DNA from: Elioraea sp. | Lineage (GTDB): Bacteria > Pseudomonadota > Alphaproteobacteria > Acetobacterales > Acetobacteraceae | Reading direction: 5' to 3' | Assembly: GCF_022842375.1 (NCBI RefSeq) | Contig: NZ_JALHPR010000010.1 | Location: forward strand, 1 to 64,000 | Length of the DNA stretch: 64,000 nucleotides | Shown here: piece after piece, positions 25,206 through 35,329 of the stretch | Layout of the letters: every line of letters starts with the position of its first letter | Position numbering within the stretch: position 1 is the first letter of the stretch | Notes under the pieces: generated by a model | What the model saw: only the letters and a program-made list of their open reading frames with translations | Told to the model about the DNA's origin: nothing | The model's database searches: none | Translations under genes and position numbers: made by a program

Positions 25206-26468
25206 ATGCGCCGCGTCGTCGTCACCGGGATGGGGGTGGCCACCCCCCTCGGCATCGGGGTCGAACATGTCTGGAAGCGCCTGCTTGCCGGCGACAGCGG
25301 CATCGGCGCGATCCAGTCATTCGACGTGAAGGATTTGCCGGCCAAGATCGCCGGCCAGGTTCCCACCGGCACCAAGGCCGACGGGAAGCTCGACCTCAAC
25401 GAGTGGATCCCGCCCAAGGACCAGCGGAAGATGGACCGCTTCATCCAGCTCGCGCTCGTCGCGGCGGACGAGGCGGTGGCCGATTCGGGCTGGAAGGCCG
25501 AGACCGACGAGGATGCGTGGTCGACCGGGGTGATGATCGGGTCGGGCATCGGGGGCCTGCAGACGATTTTCGAGGCGTCGCAGATGATCATCGAGGGCAA
25601 GACGCGGCGCCTGTCGCCGTTCTTCATCCCCTCGGCGCTGATCAACCTCGCCTCCGGCCACGTCTCGATCAGGCACGGCTTCAAGGGGCCGAACCACGCC
25701 GTCGTCACCGCCTGCGCGACGGGCGTGCACGCGATCGGCGATGCCGCGCGGCTGATCATCATGGGCGATGCCGACGTGATGGTCGCCGGCGGCTCCGAGG
25801 CGGCTGTGTGCGAGCTCGGCATGGCCGGGTTCTGCGCCTCCCGCGCTCTCTCGACCGGATTCAACGACACGCCGACCAGGGCCTCGCGGCCCTGGGACAA
25901 GGACCGCGACGGCTTCGTCATGGGCGAGGGTGCGGGCGTTGTCGTGCTCGAGGAGTATGAGCACGCGAAGAAGCGTGGCGCGAAAATCTACGCCGAGTTC
26001 TCCGGCTACGGGCTGTCGGGCGACGCCTACCACATCACCGCGCCGGCGGAGGGCCATGACGGTGCCTTCCGCGCCATGAAGGCTGCGATGAAGAACGGCG
26101 GCGTGACGACGGAGCAGATCGCCTACATCAACGCCCACGGCACCTCGACCCCGCTCGGCGACGACCTGGAGCTCCAGGCGGTCGAGCGGCTGTTCGGCGA
26201 TGCCGCGCGCGGTATCGCGATGTCCTCCACCAAGTCCGCCACCGGCCACCTGCTTGGGGCCGCGGGAGCGATCGAGGCGGTGTTCTCCATCCTCGCGGTG
26301 CGCGACAACGTCGCCCCGCCGACGCTGAACCTCGACACGCCCTCGACCGAGAGCGTGATCGACCGCGTCGCGCATACCGCACAGGAGCGGACGATCGACA
26401 TCGCGCTGTCGAACAGCTTCGGCTTCGGCGGCACCAACGCCTCGATCCTGTTCCGCAAGTTGAATTGA
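25206..26468 (+). CDS. fabF: 3-oxoacyl-ACP synthase II (KAS II)
   Basis: FabF condenses malonyl-ACP with acyl-ACP in elongation and in temperature control of unsaturated chains. The 420-residue thiolase-fold enzyme has the Cys-His-His triad: Cys170 in TACATG, His311 in NAHGTST and His348 in KSATGHLLGAAG. The C-terminal NSFGFGGTNAS is intact. mltG begins one base after its stop. Confidence 0.97.
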   Translation: MRRVVVTGMGVATPLGIGVEHVWKRLLAGDSGIGAIQSFDVKDLPAKIAGQVPTGTKADGKLDLNEWIPPKDQRKMDRFIQLALVAADEAVADSGWKAETDEDAWSTGVMIGSGIGGLQTIFEASQMIIEGKTRRLSPFFIPSALINLASGHVSIRHGFKGPNHAVVTACATGVHAIGDAARLIIMGDADVMVAGGSEAAVCELGMAGFCASRALSTGFNDTPTRASRPWDKDRDGFVMGEGAGVVVLEEYEHAKKRGAKIYAEFSGYGLSGDAYHITAPAEGHDGAFRAMKAAMKNGGVTTEQIAYINAHGTSTPLGDDLELQAVERLFGDAARGIAMSSTKSATGHLLGAAGAIEAVFSILAVRDNVAPPTLNLDTPSTESVIDRVAHTAQERTIDIALSNSFGFGGTNASILFRKLN

Positions 26469-26469
26469 G

Positions 26470-27507
26470 ATGGAGGCTGGCGCCGAAGCCCCGGCCGCTC
26501 GGCCGCGGCGTCGGGGCCTCCGTGCCCTTGCCGTGCTCGCCGTGCTGCTGGTCGCCATCGGCGGCGGCGCATGGCTCGCCTGGAGCTGGGCGGTCGGGCA
26601 GATCGACGCAGGCGGGCCGCTCGCCGCCGAGAAGGCCGTCGTGATCCCGCGCGGCGCCGCCAGCGGCACGATCGCCGAACGCCTCGAAGCGGAAGGCGTG
26701 ATCAGCGACCAGCGCCTGTTCCTGCTGGGCCTCGCGCTCGACCGCACGGGCCCGGCGCTCAGGGCAGGCGAGTTCGCCTTCCCCGCCGGCACCTCCATCC
26801 GCCAGGCGATCGGAATCCTGCGCACGGGCCGCACGGTGCAGCGGCGGCTGACCATCCCCGAGGGGCTCACCGTCGCACAGACGCTCGCCCTGATAGAGGC
26901 GGCCGAGGGGCTCACGGGCGGCATCGACACCGCGCCGGCCGAAGGCTCGCTCCTGCCCGAGACCTGGGCCTATTCCTGGGGCGACACGCGCGCCTCGCTG
27001 GTCCGCCGCATGGACGAGGCGATGGACCGTGCGCTCGCCGAGGCCTGGGCCGCCCGCGCCGCGGACCTGCCGATCACCTCGGCCCGCGAGGCGCTGATCC
27101 TCGCCAGCATCATCGAGAAGGAAACGGCGGTGGCGGAGGAGCGCGGCAGGGTGGCGGGCGTGTTCGCCAACCGCCTCCGCCGCAACATGCCGCTGCAATC
27201 GGACCCGACGGTGATCTATGCGGCCTCAGGTGGGGCGGGGTTCCTCGACCGCCCGATCAGCCGTGCCGACCTAGACCGCGACCACCCGATGAACACCTAC
27301 CGCAACCGCGGCCTGCCGCCGCAGCCGATCGCCTCGCCAGGCCGGGCGAGCCTGATGGCCGCCGTGCGACCCGAGCGAACCGACGCGCTGTACTTCGTCG
27401 CCGACGGAACCGGCGGGCATGTCTTTTCCCGCACGCTCGAGGAACACAACCGCGCCGTCGCCCGCTGGCGGCAGATCGAGCGCGAGCGGGGATTGCGCTC
27501 GAATTAG
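26470..27507 (+). CDS. mltG: Endolytic murein transglycosylase MltG
   Basis: MltG cuts nascent peptidoglycan strands and is thought to set glycan length. The 345-residue protein has a short cytoplasmic Arg-rich tail, one transmembrane helix (about 18-42), a LysM-like region and a YceG catalytic domain. The catalytic Glu is at residue 218 or 216 in ASIIEKET, and the family segment PLQSDPTVIY and LPPQPIASPG are present. It directly follows fabF, a common alphaproteobacterial order; yicC, its usual next neighbour, is displaced by an inserted SDR on the other strand. Confidence 0.95.
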   Translation: MEAGAEAPAARPRRRGLRALAVLAVLLVAIGGGAWLAWSWAVGQIDAGGPLAAEKAVVIPRGAASGTIAERLEAEGVISDQRLFLLGLALDRTGPALRAGEFAFPAGTSIRQAIGILRTGRTVQRRLTIPEGLTVAQTLALIEAAEGLTGGIDTAPAEGSLLPETWAYSWGDTRASLVRRMDEAMDRALAEAWAARAADLPITSAREALILASIIEKETAVAEERGRVAGVFANRLRRNMPLQSDPTVIYAASGGAGFLDRPISRADLDRDHPMNTYRNRGLPPQPIASPGRASLMAAVRPERTDALYFVADGTGGHVFSRTLEEHNRAVARWRQIERERGLRSN

Positions 27508-28298
27508 GGTCGGTCAGCCGGCGCCTTCCCCTTCTGCGTGCCGAGCAACCCCGTCGCCCAGGGCGCTGGCAGAAGCCCGACGAGGCGCGCGGCGGCGGCC
27601 ATCCACCACGGAAAGGCCACGCGCTGGCGGCCGGCCAGCATCCCCCGCAGCATGATCGCCGCCGCACGGTCGGCGTCCATCAGCCCTGGCATCGGGAAGG
27701 CGTTCGAGGCCGTCATCGGCGTGCGCACGTAGCCGGGGCAGATCGAGGTCAGAACGATGCCCTCGCCCCGCCACACCGGCGCGGTGGCGACCGCCCAGGC
27801 ATCGACCGCCGCCTTGGCCGCGCAATAGGCCGGCGCGCCCGGCGCCGGCACGAAGGCCGCGATCGAGGCGACGACGCCGATCCGCCCGCGCACCCCGCCC
27901 GGGCCCGCCGCCTGCCCCCTCATCGCCGCCGCAGCGGGCAAGGCCGTGTTCAACACGCCATCGACATTGGTCGCCAGGATCGCGCGCGCCTGCGCGGCAC
28001 TCTCCGCCACCCCGGCCCCGGTGCCGGCCGAGATGCCGGCATTGGCGAGAACGAGGTCGAGCGGCGCGGCACCGGCGATCCAGCCCTCCATCGCCGCGGC
28101 GTCGCACACATCGATCACCGCGATCGCGGCCTCCGCCCCACGCTCGCGCACCGCATCGGCGACGAGGCCGAGGCGCGCTGCATCGCGCCCGCCGAGGAAC
28201 AGCGTCACGCCGGGCCGCGCGCAGGCGAGCGCGAAGGCAGCCCCGAGGCCGGATGAGGCCCCGGTGATGAGCACGCGGGAAGGGGACGAATCGACCAT
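27504..28298 (-). CDS. Short-chain dehydrogenase/reductase
   Basis: A 264-residue classical SDR with TGASSGLG at about residues 13-20, NAGIS, a Ser strand VVASIAAFV and Tyr-Lys as YCAAK. Substrate is unknown. It lies between mltG and yicC but on the opposite strand, overlapping the mltG stop by 4 bases, so it looks inserted into an otherwise conserved series. The divergent gap to yicC is 57 bases, which must contain promoters for both or for yicC alone. Confidence 0.87.
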   Translation of the reverse strand: MVDSSPSRVLITGASSGLGAAFALACARPGVTLFLGGRDAARLGLVADAVRERGAEAAIAVIDVCDAAAMEGWIAGAAPLDLVLANAGISAGTGAGVAESAAQARAILATNVDGVLNTALPAAAAMRGQAAGPGGVRGRIGVVASIAAFVPAPGAPAYCAAKAAVDAWAVATAPVWRGEGIVLTSICPGYVRTPMTASNAFPMPGLMDADRAAAIMLRGMLAGRQRVAFPWWMAAAARLVGLLPAPWATGLLGTQKGKAPADRP

Positions 28299-28355
28299 GG
28301 ATTTCGAGGATACCCGGCTTTCGAGGAGACGCGGTGGGGTCTATAACGCGCGCCA

Positions 28356-29294
28356 ATGCCCTCACCGTCGTCCGTTCCCCCAACCCCCAGCCCCCTCTCC
28401 CGCGAGCTCGCGTCCATGACCGGCTTCGCCCGCGACCGCGGCGAGGGCAGCGGCATCGCCTGGGTCTGGGAGGTGAAGAGCGTCAACGGCCGCGGCCTCG
28501 ACGTGCGCTTCCGGATGCCGCCCGGCTGGGACGGCATCGAGGCCGGGCTTCGCGACGCGGCGCAGAAGGCGCTCAAGCGCGGCAGCGTCAGCGCGGGCCT
28601 CGCCGTCCGCAACGACCAGGCCGCCAACCGCCCGAGCCTTGACCGCGCCGCACTCGATGCCGCGATCGCGCTCGTCGCCGAGGTGCAGGCGCTTCTGCCA
28701 GGCGCGCCATCACCACCCGCCACGGCGCTGCTCGCGCTCCCCGGCGTCATGCTGCAAGCCGCCGAGGAGGAGCCTGACGAGGCGCTGCTCGCCGCCCGCG
28801 CCGCCGCCGTCACGGCAAGCTTCGGCCGTGCGCTCGCCGCCCTCGATGCCTCGCGCCGTGACGAGGGGGCGCGCATCGGCGCGGTGCTCGCGGCCAAGCT
28901 CGACGAGATCGACACGCTCGTCGCCGCCGCCGAGGCCGATGCCGCGACGCAGCCGGCCGCCGTGCGGGACCGCCTCGCTGCATCGCTGCGCGCGCTGGCG
29001 GACCAGACGCCCGCGCTGACGGAGGAAAGGATCGCGGCGGAAGCGGCCCTGCTCGCCTCCCGCGCCGATGTGCGGGAGGAGCTCGACAGGCTGCATGCGC
29101 ACATCGCCGCGGCGCGCGCGCTGCTGGCCGAGGGAACGCTGGTCGGGCGGCGGCTCGACTTCCTGACGCAGGAGTTCAACCGCGAGGCCAATACGCTGTG
29201 CAGCAAGGCGGCGAGCCGCACGCTGACGGCAACGGGGCTCGCGCTGAAGGCGGCGATCGAGCAGTTCCGCGAGCAGGTGCAGAACCTTGAGTGA
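28356..29294 (+). CDS. yicC: YicC family endoribonuclease-like protein
   Basis: A 312-residue protein with the hallmark SMTGFARDRG start block, WEVKSVNGRGLDVRFRMP, and the C-terminal EGTLVGRRLDFLTQEFNREANTLCSKA in parts, all typical of YicC. Some members cleave RNA and act on small RNAs. The ATG at 28356 gives 20 residues before MTGFAR; the ATG at 28416 is the simpler family start, so the N-terminus is uncertain. gmk overlaps its end by 8 bases, the usual yicC-gmk pair. Confidence 0.93.
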   Translation: MPSPSSVPPTPSPLSRELASMTGFARDRGEGSGIAWVWEVKSVNGRGLDVRFRMPPGWDGIEAGLRDAAQKALKRGSVSAGLAVRNDQAANRPSLDRAALDAAIALVAEVQALLPGAPSPPATALLALPGVMLQAAEEEPDEALLAARAAAVTASFGRALAALDASRRDEGARIGAVLAAKLDEIDTLVAAAEADAATQPAAVRDRLAASLRALADQTPALTEERIAAEAALLASRADVREELDRLHAHIAAARALLAEGTLVGRRLDFLTQEFNREANTLCSKAASRTLTATGLALKAAIEQFREQVQNLE

Positions 29295-29931
29295 GGCCGC
29301 CACCGAAACGATCGCGCGGCGCGGGCTTCTCCTCGTCCTGTCCTCGCCGTCGGGCGGGGGCAAGACCTCGGTCGGCCGCGCGCTGCGTGAGGCCGACACG
29401 AACCTGCATCTTTCCGTGTCGCTCACCACCCGCGCCGCGCGGCCTGGCGAGGCCGATGGCGTCGATTATCATTTCGTCGACGAGCCGACCTTCCTGCGCG
29501 CGATCGAGGCCAACGCGATGGTCGAGCATGCGCAGGTGTACGCGCACCGCTACGGCACGCCGCGCGCCCCCGTCGCCCAGGCGCTCGACCGTGGCCACGA
29601 CATGCTGTTCGACATCGACTGGCAGGGCACGCAGCAATTGCGCGCCGCCCTGCCCGGCGATGTCGTGTCGATCTACCTGCTGCCGCCGGGAATGGACGAG
29701 CTCGCGCGGAGGCTGGCCGCCCGCGCGCAGGACGATGCCGCCGTGGTCGCGCGCCGGATGGCGCAGGCGGCGTCGGAGATCACGCACTGGAACGAGTATG
29801 ACTACGTGCTCGTGAACAGCGACTTCGACGCGACGGTCGCGGCCGCCCGCGCCATTCTGGCTGCGGAACGGCTACGCCGGTCGCGACGGACCGGCCTCGC
29901 CCCCTTCGTCGCGGCGCTGCTCGGCGGCTGA
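29287..29931 (+). CDS. gmk: Guanylate kinase
   Basis: Gmk phosphorylates GMP to GDP. The 214-residue kinase has P-loop SSPSGGGKT at residues 19-27, the GMP-binding block [21 protein letters not shown] in parts, and [15 protein letters not shown] at 29287, inside the yicC end, is the only suitable start in frame before the P-loop. Its 3' end overlaps the convergent rsmA gene by 60 bases, giving a long coding-on-coding antisense overlap. Confidence 0.96.
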   Translation: MSEAATETIARRGLLLVLSSPSGGGKTSVGRALREADTNLHLSVSLTTRAARPGEADGVDYHFVDEPTFLRAIEANAMVEHAQVYAHRYGTPRAPVAQALDRGHDMLFDIDWQGTQQLRAALPGDVVSIYLLPPGMDELARRLAARAQDDAAVVARRMAQAASEITHWNEYDYVLVNSDFDATVAAARAILAAERLRRSRRTGLAPFVAALLGG

Positions 29932-30735
29932 GGCGAGCCGCAGGAACTCCCCGAGGTTCAGCGTCTCCGCCCGCCGCGTGCCGTCGATCCCTGCCGCTTC
30001 GAGCAGCGCATCGGATTGCCCGAGCGATTTCAGCGAACTCCTCAGCATCTTCCGCCGCTGCCCGAACGCCGCCGCCGTGACGCGGCTGAGCGCGCGCAGG
30101 CGGGATGGCGGAAGCTGTTCCGTTCGCGGCACGATCCTGATGACGGCCGACCACACCTTGGGCGGCGGCGTGAAGGCGGCGGGGGGAATGCGCATCACGA
30201 TGCGCGCCTCGGCCACGGCGGCGGCGAGCACGGCGAGGCGGCCATAGGCCTCGGTTCCCGGGGCCGCGACGATGCGCTCGGCCACCTCCTGCTGGAACAT
30301 CAGCGTCATGCTCTCGAACGATGCCGCCTCGCCGAGCCAGCGGACGAGCAGTGCCGTGCCGACATTGTAGGGAAGGTTGGCCACGATCACGCGCGGAGCC
30401 GGCACCAGCGCGGCAAGGTCGGCCCCCATCGCATCCGCCGCGATCACGCGCAATCGGCCGGGATAGGCCTCAGCCAGCGGCGCCAGCGCCGCGACGGCGC
30501 GTGAGTCGAGCTCGATCGCCGTCACGTCGGCCGCGTCGGTGGCGAGCAGGGCGCGGGTGAGCCCGCCGGGGCCTGGGCCGATCTCGATCACGTGCCGACC
30601 GGCAAGTTCGCCCGCCTCGCGCGCGATGCGCGCGGTGAGGTTCATGTCGAGCAGGAAATGCTGGCCGAGCGACTTCCGCGCATCGAGCCCGGCTGCCGCG
30701 ATCACCGCGCGCAGCGGCGCCAGCGAAGGGCTCAC
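29872..30735 (-). CDS. rsmA: 16S rRNA dimethyladenosine methyltransferase RsmA (KsgA)
   Basis: RsmA dimethylates two adjacent adenines near the 3' end of 16S rRNA late in 30S assembly. The 287-residue protein has the family start [13 protein letters not shown] motif [10 protein letters not shown] and the catalytic NLPYN. Its ATG overlaps the pdxA stop by 4 bases (ATGA). This is the classical lptD-surA-pdxA-rsmA order. The 20 C-terminal residues are encoded opposite the end of gmk. Confidence 0.96.
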   Translation of the reverse strand: MSPSLAPLRAVIAAAGLDARKSLGQHFLLDMNLTARIAREAGELAGRHVIEIGPGPGGLTRALLATDAADVTAIELDSRAVAALAPLAEAYPGRLRVIAADAMGADLAALVPAPRVIVANLPYNVGTALLVRWLGEAASFESMTLMFQQEVAERIVAAPGTEAYGRLAVLAAAVAEARIVMRIPPAAFTPPPKVWSAVIRIVPRTEQLPPSRLRALSRVTAAAFGQRRKMLRSSLKSLGQSDALLEAAGIDGTRRAETLNLGEFLRLASAAEQRRDEGGEAGPSRPA

Positions 30736-31745
30736 GCCGCCACGCGTGATCCCCGCCGCCCGGCGATCTCGGCCGCCATCACCAGCGCCGCGATCAGGCT
30801 CGTCGGGTCGGCCCGTCCGGTGCCGGCGATGCCATAGGCGGTGCCGTGGTCGGGCGAGGTGCGCACGATCGAGAGGCCGAGCGTGACGTTCACCGCATTG
30901 GCGAAGTCGAGCGCCTTGATCGGGATGAGGGCCTGGTCGTGATACATGCAGAGGGCTGCGTCATAGGTCGCGCGCGCGGCGGCATGGAACAGGCTGTCGC
31001 CCGGGTGCGGGCCGGTGGCGGCGATGCCGTCGGCCCGAAGCTGCGCGACGGCAGGGGCGATGATGTCGATCTCCTCGCGCCCGACCGTGCCGCTTTCGCC
31101 CGCATGCGGGTTGAGGCCGGCGATGGCGAGCCTGGGCGCGGCAAGCCCGAAATCCGCCGCGAGCGCCCCGGCCGTGATGCGCCCTGCCTCGACGATCGCC
31201 TCTGTCGTGAGCGCGCGCGGCACGTCGGCGAGCGGGATATGCACCGTCACCGGCACGACGCGGAGCATCGGCCCTGCCAGCATCATCACGGGCGTGCCGC
31301 CGCCGGCCAGGTCCTTCAGCCACATCGTGTGCCCGGTATGGCCGATCCCGGCATCGAGCAGGGTCGTCTTGGCGAGCGGGTTCGTCACCACCGCCGCCGC
31401 CGCACCGCTGCGGGCCAGCGCGACCGCACGCTCGACCGAGGCGACGATGGCGGGCGCATGCCGCGCATCGGCCCGCCCCGGCATCACGGGCGCGGCGAGC
31501 CGTTCCGGCAGTACCGGCAGGGCGCGGGAGAACACGGCGGCGGCCTCGGCCAACGTCTCGACGGAGCGCACGGGAACGGCACGGCCAAGCGTGGCGGCGA
31601 GTGCCGCGAAATGGTCAGGGTCGCCGAGCACGGCGAAGGGATGCGCCATGCGGAGCGACTCCCACGCGGCGAGGGTGACCTCCGGGCCAATGCCGGCCGG
31701 GTCCCCCATCGTGACCGCGAGCGGAGCCAGGATCTGGCCGACCAT
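30732..31745 (-). CDS. pdxA: 4-hydroxythreonine-4-phosphate dehydrogenase
   Basis: PdxA oxidises 4-phosphohydroxythreonine in the deoxyxylulose-5-phosphate-dependent pyridoxal phosphate pathway. The 337-residue enzyme has the start [14 protein letters not shown], the metal/substrate residues in GHT, NPHAGE and MYHDQALIP, and the end segment [14 protein letters not shown]. It overlaps surA by one base and rsmA by four. Confidence 0.96.
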   Translation of the reverse strand: MVGQILAPLAVTMGDPAGIGPEVTLAAWESLRMAHPFAVLGDPDHFAALAATLGRAVPVRSVETLAEAAAVFSRALPVLPERLAAPVMPGRADARHAPAIVASVERAVALARSGAAAAVVTNPLAKTTLLDAGIGHTGHTMWLKDLAGGGTPVMMLAGPMLRVVPVTVHIPLADVPRALTTEAIVEAGRITAGALAADFGLAAPRLAIAGLNPHAGESGTVGREEIDIIAPAVAQLRADGIAATGPHPGDSLFHAAARATYDAALCMYHDQALIPIKALDFANAVNVTLGLSIVRTSPDHGTAYGIAGTGRADPTSLIAALVMAAEIAGRRGSRVAA

Positions 31746-33097
31746 CAGGAGCGGACGTCGATGTCGGCGCGCCGGCGCAGGTCACGCATCATCTGTCGCG
31801 ACAGCAGGTCGGCCCGCTCGCGCTGGATGCCGGCAGCGATGGCCTGGGGGTTCAGCACCGCGAGGTTCTCCGTCCGCCTGCTGCACAGGATGAGCACGGC
31901 GATGCCATCGGGCGCGATCAGCGGCCGTGTCGGCACGCCGGGGCGAAGCTCGTCCAGGATGGCGCGGATCGGCCCCTGCTGCTGCTCGAGCCGGAGCTCC
32001 TGGCCAGGGTCTGCGGGGCGGGAGGAGCGGAGCTGGCGGGCCGCCTCCTCCATGGCCGAGCAGGACTTCACCGTCTCGCCGATGCGCTGGGCGTTCTGCA
32101 GCTGCACGATCTGCTGCTGCGTCGGCGCCTGGGGGTTCAGCGGCTGGTCGAAGGGCAGGAACACCTGGCGGATCGAAAGCAGCGTCGCCATGTCGCGGCC
32201 GACCTCGCGCCGCTGCCGCAGCGTGACGATCGTGAGCCCGCCCGCGGTGCGGATCGGGTTCGAGACCGCACCGGGTGGCATCTGCGTCACCACCGCCTCG
32301 ACCTCGGGCTCGAGCTGGCCGAGCCTGACCCAGCCGAGGTCGCCGCCCTCCTCGCCGCTCTGCGCCTGGCTGAACTGGGCAGCGACGGCGGGGAACGGGG
32401 CGCCGGCGCGAAGCTGGTCGATCAGGCTCGAGGCGGTGCGCTGCGCCTCGGCTTCCTGGCTCGCATCGTCGATCGCGATGAACACCTCGCCGACGAGGAA
32501 CTCGGGCTGGCCGGTCGCGGCCTCGGAGGCGCGCATCCGCTCGCGCACCTCGTCCTCGGTGATCTGCGCCTGCTGGCCGAGCTGGGCGCGGACGAGCTTG
32601 GCCCAGCCGAGCTGGGCGCGGATCTGGGAATAGAGCGCGCGGATGTCGATGCCCTGGCGCGCGAGGCTTGCGCGCAAGCCTCCCGCCGACATGCCGTTCT
32701 GCGCCTCCAGCCGTGCCACCGCGTCGGCGATCTCCCGGTCGGTCACGCCGACGCGGCGGCGCAGCGCCTCCTGCTGGCGCAGCTTCTCGTCGATGAGCAG
32801 GCGCCTGACCTGCGGAGTGATGCGGTCGAGCACGGCCGGCGACAGCGGCAGGCCGGCCGTGATGGCGAACAGGCGGCGGCGCGATTCGAGGTCGAACAGC
32901 GTGATGACCTCGCCGTTGACGATCGCGACGATGCCGGCCCCTGGCGCCTGGGCCATCTGCACCATGGGGGCGGCCGGCGCGGGCGTGGCCTGCGGCAGCA
33001 CCGCCTGCGCAGCCGGCCAGGGCCAAGCTGCAACCGGGGTTGCAACCGGGGCGGCGAGAAGGACGGCCAGAAGGCCTGGAGCGAGCGTCAGCCTCAT
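31745..33097 (-). CDS. surA: Periplasmic chaperone and peptidyl-prolyl isomerase SurA
   Basis: SurA escorts outer-membrane proteins, LptD among them, across the periplasm. The 450-residue protein has a signal peptide ending near VAAWPW, an Ala/Pro/Gln linker, a SurA N-terminal chaperone domain (IVAIVNGEVITLFDLESR, then LIDEKLRQQEA) and a parvulin domain with the GGDLGWVRLGQLEPE segment. A second parvulin-like region near 300-420 is degenerate. Its place directly after lptD fits a shared outer-membrane biogenesis job. Confidence 0.93.
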   Translation of the reverse strand: MRLTLAPGLLAVLLAAPVATPVAAWPWPAAQAVLPQATPAPAAPMVQMAQAPGAGIVAIVNGEVITLFDLESRRRLFAITAGLPLSPAVLDRITPQVRRLLIDEKLRQQEALRRRVGVTDREIADAVARLEAQNGMSAGGLRASLARQGIDIRALYSQIRAQLGWAKLVRAQLGQQAQITEDEVRERMRASEAATGQPEFLVGEVFIAIDDASQEAEAQRTASSLIDQLRAGAPFPAVAAQFSQAQSGEEGGDLGWVRLGQLEPEVEAVVTQMPPGAVSNPIRTAGGLTIVTLRQRREVGRDMATLLSIRQVFLPFDQPLNPQAPTQQQIVQLQNAQRIGETVKSCSAMEEAARQLRSSRPADPGQELRLEQQQGPIRAILDELRPGVPTRPLIAPDGIAVLILCSRRTENLAVLNPQAIAAGIQRERADLLSRQMMRDLRRRADIDVRS

Positions 33098-33154
33098 CGG
33101 TATTCCCTAGCCCTGGGCGCCACGCCCCGCAATGCCCCTCGGCCAAGGGGGGGA

Positions 33155-35329
33155 TCAGAAGGCCGAGAAGCCGAAATCCCCAACCGTCTTGAACACCAGG
33201 CGGAAGATGATGTCGGTGCCGCGATCAGCCTGTTCGGTCGAGGAGAAGCGCCGCTGGTAGACAGCCTGGAAGGCGAAGCATTCGTCCTCGTAGGTCAGGC
33301 CGCCGAAGCTCGACACCATCTGCTCCTGCAGCAGGTCTCGGCGCGCCCCGATGCGGCCCGACCAGTTGCCGATGAGCCGGCCGCCGATCGAGGCTGCGAT
33401 CTCGCGGCGGGTATCCGGCTGCAGCGCATCGGGCTGGGCCGGGCTCTCGAGGTAGGAGACCGTGAGGTTGCGCCCGGCGTACGAGAAGGTGGCCGACACA
33501 TCCGCCACCCTTGTGGTGAAGCTCTCGCGGTCGAGCCGGGTACGGTAGCTCAGCGTCACGTACTCGATCGGCGAGACCGAGAGCCGCGCGACATAGTCGG
33601 ACTGCTTGTCCTCGAGGCCCGAGCCGGCCGGGAACAGGTCATCCGCCCTGCCGCGGAAGGCCTGGCCGAACAGGCCGTCGATGCTCGCCCCGCCGATGTA
33701 GTAGGCGCCCCGCACCCCGACATTCACGCGCGTGCCGCCATCGAGCCTGTCGCGGCCGGGGAAGCGGTTGAAGCCGAACAGGTTATCGGCGCTGAACTCG
33801 AGATCGACGCTGTCCTCGTTCGGAAAGGCCGGGTCCTGCCCGGTGTTGGGCCCCACCACGGTCTGGACGATCGGCTCGATCAGCTGCGCCCCGCCCCAGC
33901 CGGTACGGATCAGCGGCCAGCGCCAGGTCAACGCCGCCTGCGGATGGGCGCGGCCCTTCGTGCCCTCGGTGCCGCCCGGCGTCGGCGTCGCCGCGGTATC
34001 ACCGCCGACATTGTAGCCGACGAGGTCGAGATTGCCCTCAACGGTCCAGATGTCACCGATCGCACCCGTCATCGGCAGCGACCAGGTGGCGCGCGAGGCA
34101 AGCCGGCGGGTATCGGTGCCGCTGCGGCGGGTGGTGGCGAAGGCGCCGAGATCGGTGCGGAGTTGCCCGCCGAGGCGGTCACGCCCCGGCATGTACTCGA
34201 CATAGCCGCGCGGCAGGACGGTCGGGATGAAGCGGCTTTCGTCATTCGCGCGCAGGCCCTGGAAGAAGAGGCTGTCGACGCGGCCGTAGAAGGTCCTGCC
34301 GAACGCCTCGGCGAAGGGCTGGGTGACGAGTGCGGCGGAACTGTCGGCATTCGCCACGCGGTAGCGGCGAAGATAGGTCTCGTCGGACGACCGCTGCGCG
34401 TTCCACCCCGCCCGCCAGGTCTCGTTGATCGAGAACCGGCCGGTCGAGAAGATGTGCCCGCGCGCCTCGCTCTCGCGGTCGACCGTGCCGCTGCCGCGGA
34501 CGGTGAAGAAGCCGCTGTTGAAGCGGCGGCGATACTCGCCGAACAGGATGGCGTTCTGGTCGGTCGTGACCATCGGCGCGAAGGTCGCGTCCGACTGCCC
34601 GTCGATCACCCAGTAGTAGGGCTGGCGGAAGAACGTGCCGAGGTAGGAGGAGCTGCCGAAATCGGGGAACAGGAAGCCCGACTGGCGCTTCACCGACGGG
34701 TCTGCGTGCGAGAAATAGGGCACGTAGGCGACCGGCACGCCGGCGATCTGCATCGTCGCGTCATAGTACTCGATCGTCTTCTCCTGCTCGTCGTGCACCA
34801 CGCGATCGGCCCTGATCTGCCAGAGCGGCGGTCGCTGGGGGTCGGTCGGGCAGGCTTCGCAGGTCGAGTAGACGCCACGGCGCATGTCGGTGAAGCGGCC
34901 GTCGCTGCGGCGCGCGCCGCTGGCGGCGAAGCGCCCGCCCTCGGCGAGCAGGGCGCGGATGTCGCGCGCGACGCCCTCGCGCAGGTCGTCCGTCAGCTCC
35001 GCCTCCTCGGCGAAAAGCACGCGGCCGTCCGCCTCGAGGATCGCGACGTCGCCCTTGGCATAGACGCGGTTGTTCGTGCGGTCGAAGCGGATCTCGCGCG
35101 CCCGCAGCACGCGTCCGCCCTGCCAGGCCTCGACACCGCCCGACGCGATCACGGTATTCGTCCGCTCGTCGTACTGAAGCTCGCCTGCCGTGAAGGTCAC
35201 GGGCTGGCGCGCCTCTGGCCGCGACTCTGGACGCTGCTGCTGGGGCTGCTGCTGCGCCTGCTGGGCGACGGCGGTGGCAGCGGCGGCGAGCAGGAGCGCT
35301 GTTCCGGCCAGCAAGGCACTGCGGCGCAT
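33155..35329 (-). CDS. lptD: LPS assembly outer-membrane protein LptD
   Basis: LptD inserts lipopolysaccharide into the outer leaflet. The 724-residue protein starts with a signal peptide (to about AVAQQ), a Gln-rich linker, an OstA/LptA-like beta-jellyroll domain (about 40-190) and a long beta-barrel domain. YYDATMQIAGVPVAYVPYFSHADPSVKRQSGFL-type sequence in the middle is characteristic of LptD. ATG 35329 overlaps the lptG stop by one base; the frame is open further but runs antisense-like through lptG. lptG-lptD-surA form one functional series. Confidence 0.95.
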   Translation of the reverse strand: MRRSALLAGTALLLAAAATAVAQQAQQQPQQQRPESRPEARQPVTFTAGELQYDERTNTVIASGGVEAWQGGRVLRAREIRFDRTNNRVYAKGDVAILEADGRVLFAEEAELTDDLREGVARDIRALLAEGGRFAASGARRSDGRFTDMRRGVYSTCEACPTDPQRPPLWQIRADRVVHDEQEKTIEYYDATMQIAGVPVAYVPYFSHADPSVKRQSGFLFPDFGSSSYLGTFFRQPYYWVIDGQSDATFAPMVTTDQNAILFGEYRRRFNSGFFTVRGSGTVDRESEARGHIFSTGRFSINETWRAGWNAQRSSDETYLRRYRVANADSSAALVTQPFAEAFGRTFYGRVDSLFFQGLRANDESRFIPTVLPRGYVEYMPGRDRLGGQLRTDLGAFATTRRSGTDTRRLASRATWSLPMTGAIGDIWTVEGNLDLVGYNVGGDTAATPTPGGTEGTKGRAHPQAALTWRWPLIRTGWGGAQLIEPIVQTVVGPNTGQDPAFPNEDSVDLEFSADNLFGFNRFPGRDRLDGGTRVNVGVRGAYYIGGASIDGLFGQAFRGRADDLFPAGSGLEDKQSDYVARLSVSPIEYVTLSYRTRLDRESFTTRVADVSATFSYAGRNLTVSYLESPAQPDALQPDTRREIAASIGGRLIGNWSGRIGARRDLLQEQMVSSFGGLTYEDECFAFQAVYQRRFSSTEQADRGTDIIFRLVFKTVGDFGFSAF

